A stretch of DNA of 64,000 nt. Source: Argopecten irradians. Its lineage: Eukaryota > Mollusca > Bivalvia > Pectinida > Pectinidae. Below the pieces are notes generated by a model, which saw only the letters and a program-made list of their open reading frames with translations, did no database searches and was not told where the DNA came from. A program made the translations under genes and the position numbers. Position 1 is the stretch's first letter; every line of letters starts with the position of its first letter. The DNA lies in contig NC_091138.1 of assembly GCF_041381155.1 (NCBI RefSeq), positions 34,775,604 to 34,839,603 of the forward strand, given 5' to 3'. Positions 57,186-64,000 of the stretch are shown here, piece by piece.

Positions 57186-58375
57186 TTAGAGATAGATTTT
57201 CTCCTTATAAACGATATATATAAATTTAGTAATGCTAGATATGAGGGGGCAATTATGCACAATTAGCTGACGATCCCTCCTAAGTGACTAATCTTGGTGG
57301 GTAAACATTTTCAAAGCAGAGCTTAAGACACTCCTTGACTGGCACTCAGCTCTTTGTTCCCTCGTATCACCATCACATGGTCAGATTGTCAAATGAAAAC
57401 AGTAACCTGACCAACTGATCAACCAAAAGAATTTTGGGATGCATGCTTTTTAGTTCTAACTCTGGACTATCGAGAAAATTATAAACCATACTTGATCATA
57501 CTATGCGATAGGAAACCAAAAAGAAATAGAACAACCTTATTTTATATTTGAATCACCATTCAAAACACTCACCTTACAATCATAAACAATAAATCAACTC
57601 AACCTTCTGAGAAAACACCAAGGGCAGAGTACATGCAATATTGCATATCACAATCAAAAAGATGTATTTCTGAAAGTATGATTATCCATCAACATAAAAA
57701 AAAATCCAAACAGAGTATCGTCGAACTGAAACCTAAATCCTCAATCTGTTTATTATCAATCAAAACTTTTAAAATCATTTGAGACATACATTTAACAGCA
57801 GTAGAAAATTTACTTCAGAAAATACCTCAACACAACAGAAGGGGAGATAATCACAATTATCCACTCTAACAGATATGAAATTAAGACTAGATTTGTCACA
57901 TAACAAACAGAAATCAGAAAGAAATCTACATGACACTAGGAATGTTTTGAATCTGAACTAGGATTTTACACAGAACGTCTTGGTCCTTCTATTTACATAC
58001 CACTAGAGGTTGGTACGAGAAGGTCTTATAATATCATTTTAATATATCACCAGGACTTAAAATAGAATCCCTTAAATAGCACTATGATCTTATGTGTACA
58101 TGAACATTTATGTGTACTGTTGCTACAGGCAATGATTTCTATTGCCATGAAACTGGAAATGGGAAAGCGATAAAAACTTTATATATGATGTGATTTCTTT
58201 CTACATGTATTAAATGCAATTATGTCTGAAAATCGAAACACATAATTGCAAACACACAAAAAATCTTTATTATTTCCTCTTCGACACAAAGAGAAATGAT
58301 TATTCCACTGATAATGAAAATCTAAATGTATCTTGATACATGATGTACAAGAAATATGATTAAGAAAATAAAGGA
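57186..58375. other. No gene seen
   Basis: AT-rich. A minus-strand open stretch at about 57300-57390 (GNKELSASQGVS then stop) could be the end of an unknown protein but lacks a convincing acceptor. Confidence 0.4.
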
Positions 58376-60245
58376 GTATCTTGTGATTAGGGAGTCAGTA
58401 CACTGATAGAATGTCCTATGCTGTTAGTATCACTATACCCTTACCTTTGTACAGGCTCACAGTAAAATATCTAGATTATCTTGTGATTAGGGAGTCAGTA
58501 CACTGATAGAATGTCCTATGCTGTTAGTATCACTATACCCTTACCTTTGTACAGGCTCACAGTAAAATATCTAGATTATCTTGTGATTAGGGGAGTCAGT
58601 ACACTGATAGAATGTCCTATGCTGTTAGTATCACTATACCCTTTACCTTTGTACAGGCTCACAGTAAAATATCTAGATTATCTTGTGATTAGGGAGTCAG
58701 TACACTGATAGAATGTCCTATGCTGTTAGTATCACTATACCCTTTACACTATTTACCTTTGTACAGGCTCACAGTAAAATATCTAGATTATCTTGTGATT
58801 AGGGAGTCAGTACACTGATAGAATGTCCTATGCTGTTAGTATCACTATACCCTTACCTTTGTACAGGCTCACAGTAAAATATCTAGATTATCTTGTGATT
58901 AGGGAGTCAGTACACTGATAGAATGTCCTATGCTGTTAGTATCACTATACCCTTACCTTTGTACAGGCTCACAGTAAAATATCTAGATTATCTTGTGATT
59001 AGGGAGTCAGTACACTGATAGAATGTCCTATGCTGTTAGTATCACTATACCTTTACCTTTGTACAGGCTCACAGTAAAATATCTAGATTATCTTGTGATT
59101 AGGGAGTCAGTACACTGATAGAATGTCCTATGCTGTTAGTATCACTATACCCTTACCTTTGTACAGGCTCACAGTAAAATATCTAGATTATCTTGTGATT
59201 AGGGAGTCAGTACACTGATAGAATGTCCTATGCTGTTTAGTATCACTATACCTATTTACCTTTGTACAGGCTCACAGTAAAATATCTAGATTATCTTGTG
59301 ATTAGGGAGTCAGTACACTGATAGAATGTCCTATGCTGTTAGTATCACTATACCTTTTCCTTTGTACAGGCTCACAGTAAAATATCTAGATTATCTTGTG
59401 ATTAGGGAGTCAGTACACTGATAGAATGTCCTATGCTGTTAGTATCACTATACCTTTACCTTTGTACAGGCTCACAGTAAAATATCTAGATTATCTTGTG
59501 ATTAGGGAGTCAGTACACTGATAGAATGTCCTATGCTGTTAGTAATCACTATACCTTTACCTTTGTACAGGCTCACAGTAAAATATCTAGATTATCTTGT
59601 GATTAGGGAGTCAGTACACTGATAGATGTCCTATGCTGTTAGTATCACTATACCCTTACCTTTGTACAGGCTCACAGTAAAATATCTAGATTATCTTGTG
59701 ATTAGGGAGTCAGTACACTGATAGAATGTCCTATGCTGTTAGTATCACTATACCCTTACCTTTGTACAGGCTCACAGTAAAATATCTAGATTATCTTGTG
59801 ATTAGGGAGTCAGTACACTGATAGAATGTCCTATGCTGTTAGTATCACTATACCCTTACCTTTGTACAGGCTCACAGTAAAATATCTAGATTATCTTGTG
59901 ATTAGGGAGTCAGTACACTGATAGAATGTCCTATGCTGTTAGTATCACTATACCCTTACCTTTGTACAGGCTCACAGTAAAATATCTAGATTATCTTGTG
60001 ATTAGGGAGTCAGTACACTGATAGAATGTCCTATGCTGTTAGTATCACTATACCCTTACCTTTGTACAGGCTCACAGTAAAATATCTAGATTATCTTGTG
60101 ATTAGGGAGTCAGTACACTGATAGAATGTCCTATGCTGTTAGTATCACTATACCCTTACCTTTGTACAGGCTCACAGTAAAATATCTAGATTATCTTGTG
60201 ATTAGGGAGTCAGTACACTGATAGAATGTCCTATGCTGTTAGACC
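58376..60245. repeat. 100-bp satellite array 2 (about 19 monomers)
   Basis: Same monomer and orientation as array 1 (TATCTTGTGATTAGGGAGTC ... CTTTGTACAGGCTCACAGTA). Small length variants occur in the CCCTT stretch, with one 10-bp insertion at about 58744 (TTTACACTATTTACC). The last monomer breaks off at about 60240. Confidence 0.97.
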
Positions 60246-61593
60246 TTTATCATTATACTTTTACCTTTGTACAGGCTGCTTCCAAGTACCTTTACAGGGA
60301 TGTTGCTGTTCACCTCAATCTTTAGACAGATTGCTATAGTTACCCAATCATTTATGTTAGGATGTCAGTATGACAGAACGTTAAAGTTTGCCACTATATC
60401 CTTTAGGATAGAATATCAGATGAATCTTTAGGACAGGATGTTAGTAATAAATAATTGTAATTAAGTCCTTTAAGAAAGGATATCAGAAAGTTCCTTAGGA
60501 TAGAATGTTTAGTATGCTACCAAGTCCTTTAGTATAGGATGTCAGATAGTTCCTTAGGACAGGGTGTTAGTCTAGCTACCATGTTCTTTAGGATAGGATG
60601 TCAGGCTGCTACCTCAGTCAGGACAGGTTGCTAGTTAAATACTCATTCCTTTAGAACAGAATGTCAGTTAAGACAGGGTGTTAGTATTCTACCAATTTGT
60701 CTTTTAGGACAGGATATCAGACATTTCCATAGGACAGGATGTTATTTTGCAACCAAGTCTTTTAGGACAGGATACCAGATAGTTCCTTAGGACAGGATCC
60801 TGTTAGTCTGCTTAACTGTGTCCTTTAGGATTATCAAGCTGTCACCTTTGAGTCATTGGGACTGAAAGCGCTAATTAATAGCAGCTTTAATGTTATATAA
60901 TCTCTTAGGATAATATATGAAATAGTTCCATAGGTCTGGATGGTTTTGTGTTCACCTGCCTATTAGGACTTTAAGTCAGTTACAGTAGGTCTACTGCTAA
61001 TATCACCTTTAGGATTAGGATGTCATTGTGTTCACCTCATCCTTTGTTATCTGATGCTAGACCATTACATTTGCATTAGGACAGTTTGGTTTGTACCTTG
61101 CATGTTATTAGTATACCTGAACCTTTGGGAAAGATTTAACTAGCTGTATGGAAATACATGTAATACTACAGTAAGTCTAACAACAGTGAGCAGTGGAACT
61201 TTTAGAGCTGTTGTGCAATATCGATTTCAGGGATTTTAATTTTTCGAATAATTAAAGAGAAGTAATGCCTCGTATATACCTTACCGATTGTTATGATAAT
61301 TCATGCAATACTGTTTTGTTATAATTTCTTTCTGTCTCAAATATTATGGCGCCTACTTTCTTGTTGAGCTAGGATGACGCAGTTACCTCCCTTGTGGGAG
61401 AAAAACATTCCTGGCAAATGCGAAAATGGTTATCCTTTATTGGTTGTATCGATTTCTAAAATTAAATTGTATTTGATCTGAAAATATTTTAATAATATAT
61501 GAGCTAGTAAAACATACATAAAATCAACTTTTATCTGTCCGTTTCACAATGCATTCCGGAATATTTTTCCTACTCTGTGAGTAGTTTTCACTC

Positions 61594-61602
61594 ACCGGAA
61601 GT
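61594..61602 (+). promoter_or_regulatory. ETS-type site, second caspase promoter copy
   Basis: ACCGGAAGT in the conserved block upstream of the ATG at 61696; identical in position to 23489-23497 and to 61979-61987. Confidence 0.4.
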
Positions 61603-61695
61603 TTACTCATCAAAACGAAAATAGAAACCTAGCGTAAAAGCTGTTACTATCGAGCTCCAGAAGTTCTTTCAGTACAGTTTCACAGAAGCAGCACA

Positions 61696-61723
61696 ATGAG
61701 CAACAAAGGAGATGCGAAGAAAG
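61696..61723 (+). CDS. Second copy of caspase exon 1 (first of a tandem pair)
   Basis: ATG and 28 coding nt identical to exon 1 of the caspase (MSNKGDAKK, donor GTAATG). It may be an alternative first exon for a caspase paralogue beyond the right edge, or a dead fragment. No exon 2 equivalent lies within the window. Confidence 0.5.
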
Positions 61724-61978
61724 GTAATGCGTTACTTATTACTAGTTGAATGTACTTCATAAATGAGAAATAAAATGTAAATGTGATATTTTGAAAGTTT
61801 CACGTTTATGTATCGATTTGGCTTAAAATTAAATTGTATTTGATCTGAAAATATTTTTGACACAAGTTTATTTTTAATAATATATGAGCTAGTAAAACAT
61901 ACATAAAATCAACTTTTATCTGTCCGTTTCACAATGCATTCCGGAATATTTTTCCTACTCTGTGAGTAGTTTTCACTC

Positions 61979-61987
61979 ACCGGAAGT
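61979..61987 (+). promoter_or_regulatory. ETS-type site, third caspase promoter copy
   Basis: ACCGGAAGT upstream of the ATG at 62081, in the second unit of the tandem duplication. Confidence 0.4.
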
Positions 61988-62080
61988 TTACTCATCAAAA
62001 CGAAAATAGAAACCTAGCGTAAAAGCTGTTACTATCGAGCTCCAGAAGTTCTTTCAGTACAGTTTCACAGAAGCAGCACA

Positions 62081-62108
62081 ATGAGCAACAAAGGAGATGC
62101 GAAGAAAG
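62081..62108 (+). CDS. Third copy of caspase exon 1 (second of the tandem pair)
   Basis: Identical 28-nt coding start and donor. It is followed by about 1.3 kb of sequence matching caspase intron 1 before the match is interrupted. If a second caspase exists downstream, this is its most likely first exon, as it adjoins the intact intron copy. Confidence 0.5.
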
Positions 62109-63409
62109 GTAATGCGTTACTTATTACTAGTTGAATGTACTTCATAAATGAGAAATAAAATGTAAATGTGATATTTTGAAAGTCACGTTTATGAAAAGTT
62201 GATTTGGCTTAAATTAAACAAATGTCATCGATGAAATCATCAGTGAATTCCATGTTACATCCTGTGTATTTTCACCAACTACGTCTTTATTTCCAGTATG
62301 CGATTATGCAATATGTTTGAATTGAAATGAAAAAGCTAATTAACCATTTTTGTTGCTACAAAAGACATGTAGGTTAACGCTACTCTACCGTGACACAAGT
62401 TTATTTTTAACATGATAGAATTTGATCCGTGATGCAATTTTCTAAAAATAAGTTTTAAAGTATAATTTAGAAAAAAATATATGTTCTGGCTAATCTATTA
62501 TGTGATAAGGCATGAATATTACTAATTGATTAAGGGTATCGGGTACATAAATTACATTTTTTTGTTCTTTGTTAAACTACTAATGTAATATGAATAATAT
62601 TATTATGTCAACACATTTATTTTAATTAATATATTTAATATTTAAGTCTTATCAAACATCAATAGAACTCAGAAAATAACGCATTTACTATCCAGTAGTT
62701 TCAGTTTGGCATGTAGCCATCATTGTTCATTCAGCTAAACTTTTTATATACGTGTACACTGTACACACATAGAGAATCTGTACTTCAGTTGTACATGTAT
62801 GTAGCTTGGTAGTGTCTACCTGTTTATATCTCATTTGTATCTTTGTAATTGATCCGATAGTTGTAAAGTGGATACTTTTTGTTAGACACACTTGTCAGGA
62901 TATTTTCTTGTTTTCTTTGTTTAGTAATCCTTACTTTGACCCAATTTAACCCCAGGCTAGATATACATCTACGTGTATCAGTATTATGTTAAACATGTAT
63001 CTGTTTATTAGATTTACGAGTAAAAATGGACTACCTTTATGTAATGTAGGTAATTGATACCACATATTCTTTCCACACAATACATTCTCAGTTTCTGTTT
63101 TTTGTACATGATACCTAGCTTAGAGCGTATGTAAATATTTTTCATAAATTATGATATTAAGAAAATACAAAAATCCCATGATCAAATTTGTACTACTTCA
63201 ATAACCATCTTATTACTGATGTTTGAAAACCAAATAAAACCAATTGAAACAAAATTTTCTAGCTAGCTGAAGTACAAAGAGGGAAAGATGCAATTGTAAT
63301 GTCAGTTGAAAAAATGTATGAGATAAAAGTTACAGATAATGATATTAAACTAGGACAGCTTTGTACTTCCTGAATAAAGATATGTTATCAATTAAACATT
63401 TTTGACATT

Positions 63410-63590
63410 CTTCAGGGTTCTCTCTAATTTTTTTAACAGAAGGTTGAAAATTAATAATAGGTGGTTGGGGGCTGCAGGCCCACCTGTTGCCAATACCTAT
63501 TTCTGACAAAAAATAGCTGGTCGTAGACAAGGAAATAGACGGCTGTTTTTGCCGGCAAACAGCTTTTAACGAGAACCATGCTCTTTGTAT
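63410..63590. mobile_element. Insertion of about 180 bp in duplication copy B
   Basis: Copy A reads without a break from TTTTTGACATTCT to TGTATATA (24910-24932). In copy B this point holds a segment starting CAGGGTTCTCTC and ending GAGAACCATG, short inverted ends. The minus-strand open frame across it (63345-63626) is not supported as a gene. Confidence 0.55.
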
Positions 63591-63664
63591 AAATAAAGGA
63601 TATATTTTTGAAAATCTTATGAACATGTACCTTGGTCTCCTATGACACTACTTTAATTAATATA

Positions 63665-64000
63665 CAGTTGAAACTCGTTATCTTGAAATTCAACGGACCA
63701 ACGAAAATAATTTGTCTCATCTGGAATTTGACTCAAACGTAATGTCATTAGGTTTGATCAGAACGTGGTTTTTAACGGTCCTTATCTAATGACTATTACA
63801 ATCAAGTACATGCCTATTATCATGATTTTCCAACTAATAAGGTTTGTATCAAATCATTTTGGTTTTATGTTTTCAGATGTTTTGGATTTTTTTTTTAAAA
63901 ATAATTAAAAAAAACTTGAATTACGATAATATAATCGTCACGATAATATGCACCCTGATTTCCCGTAGATGGTATATACTGACTTCAGTGGTTCATACAA
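63665..64000. mobile_element. Probable terminus of a DNA transposon or MITE (cut by the window edge)
   Basis: The match to copy A stops exactly where TACAGTTGAAACTCGTTATC begins. Such CAGTTGAAACTCGTTATC..GAA ends are seen on TA-inserting DNA elements in invertebrates. The other end is not in view, so the class is a guess. Confidence 0.35.

Larger units (their letters stand above)
61461..62210 (+). repeat. Tandem duplication of promoter and exon 1 (about 370-385 bp each)
   Basis: ATTAAATTGTATTTGATCTG begins at 61461 and again at about 61828. Both copies run through CACAATGCATTCCGGAATAT, the ETS-type site, the ATG and the start of intron 1. The junction at about 61815-61830 (GATTTGGCTTAAAATTAAAT) joins intron sequence to upstream sequence at a shared AAATTAAAT. 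Confidence 0.92.
60440..63655 (+). repeat. Segmental duplication, copy B (second caspase 5' region)
   Basis: Collinear with 22384-24998. It differs by a local tandem duplication of promoter plus exon 1 (61461-62210), an insertion at about 63410-63590, and scattered substitutions and small gaps. The satellite lies closer to the start codon here (1.45 kb, versus 3.1 kb in copy A), because the foldback and MITE elements at 21129-21819 have no counterpart. Confidence 0.9.

Noticed and set aside
57300-57400. Possible last exon of an unknown minus-strand gene
   Set aside because: Short open stretch with a stop but no good acceptor and no recognisable similarity.

Overview
The window looks like nuclear DNA of an animal, most likely a bivalve mollusc. 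It is AT-rich and intron-dense, with GT-AG introns, metazoan protein families (a CCDC33-like C2 protein, an executioner caspase, a Death-domain protein), tRNA-derived SINEs, many small foldback elements, and tandem-repeat-bearing elements resembling the pearl/Helentron type described from bivalves. A scallop is my guess from the repeat types; no sequence here proves the species.

Three genes can be assembled exon by exon with consistent phases. (1) Minus strand, 8068 down to 1085 and running off the left edge: the N-terminal 448 residues of a CCDC33-like C2-domain protein in eight exons, including two microexons (39 and 36 nt). (2) Plus strand, 23583-34075: a six-exon caspase-3/7-like executioner caspase with short prodomain, catalytic His and Cys, and a one-base homopolymer shift near its C-terminus. 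(3) Plus strand, 38620-51217: an eight-exon gene for a putatively N-myristoylated protein with degenerate EF-hands followed by a C-terminal Death domain. It carries a one-base shift in exon 3. It lies 4.5 kb downstream of the caspase, in the same orientation, and is the most novel-looking item.

Tandem repeats are abundant: a 3 kb minisatellite (31-bp units switching to 36-bp units, 8425-11440), a 5.2 kb array of about 52 near-identical 100-bp monomers (15282-20453), a second array of about 19 of the same monomers (58376-60245), and a 28-bp minisatellite in caspase intron 5. A segment of about 2.6-3.2 kb holding the caspase promoter and first exon (22384-24998) is repeated in the same orientation at 60440-63655. 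There the promoter plus exon 1 is duplicated again, giving three copies of the caspase 5' end; the rest of any second caspase would lie beyond the right edge.

Mobile elements fill most of the rest: two MULE-like nonautonomous elements with 9-bp target duplications (26312-27035, 30911-31298), four copies in two subfamilies of a Helentron/pearl-like element with shared termini, several foldback MITEs, and several SINE families. Both single-base coding shifts may be assembly errors, because exon phases and conserved family sequence agree once they are discounted.
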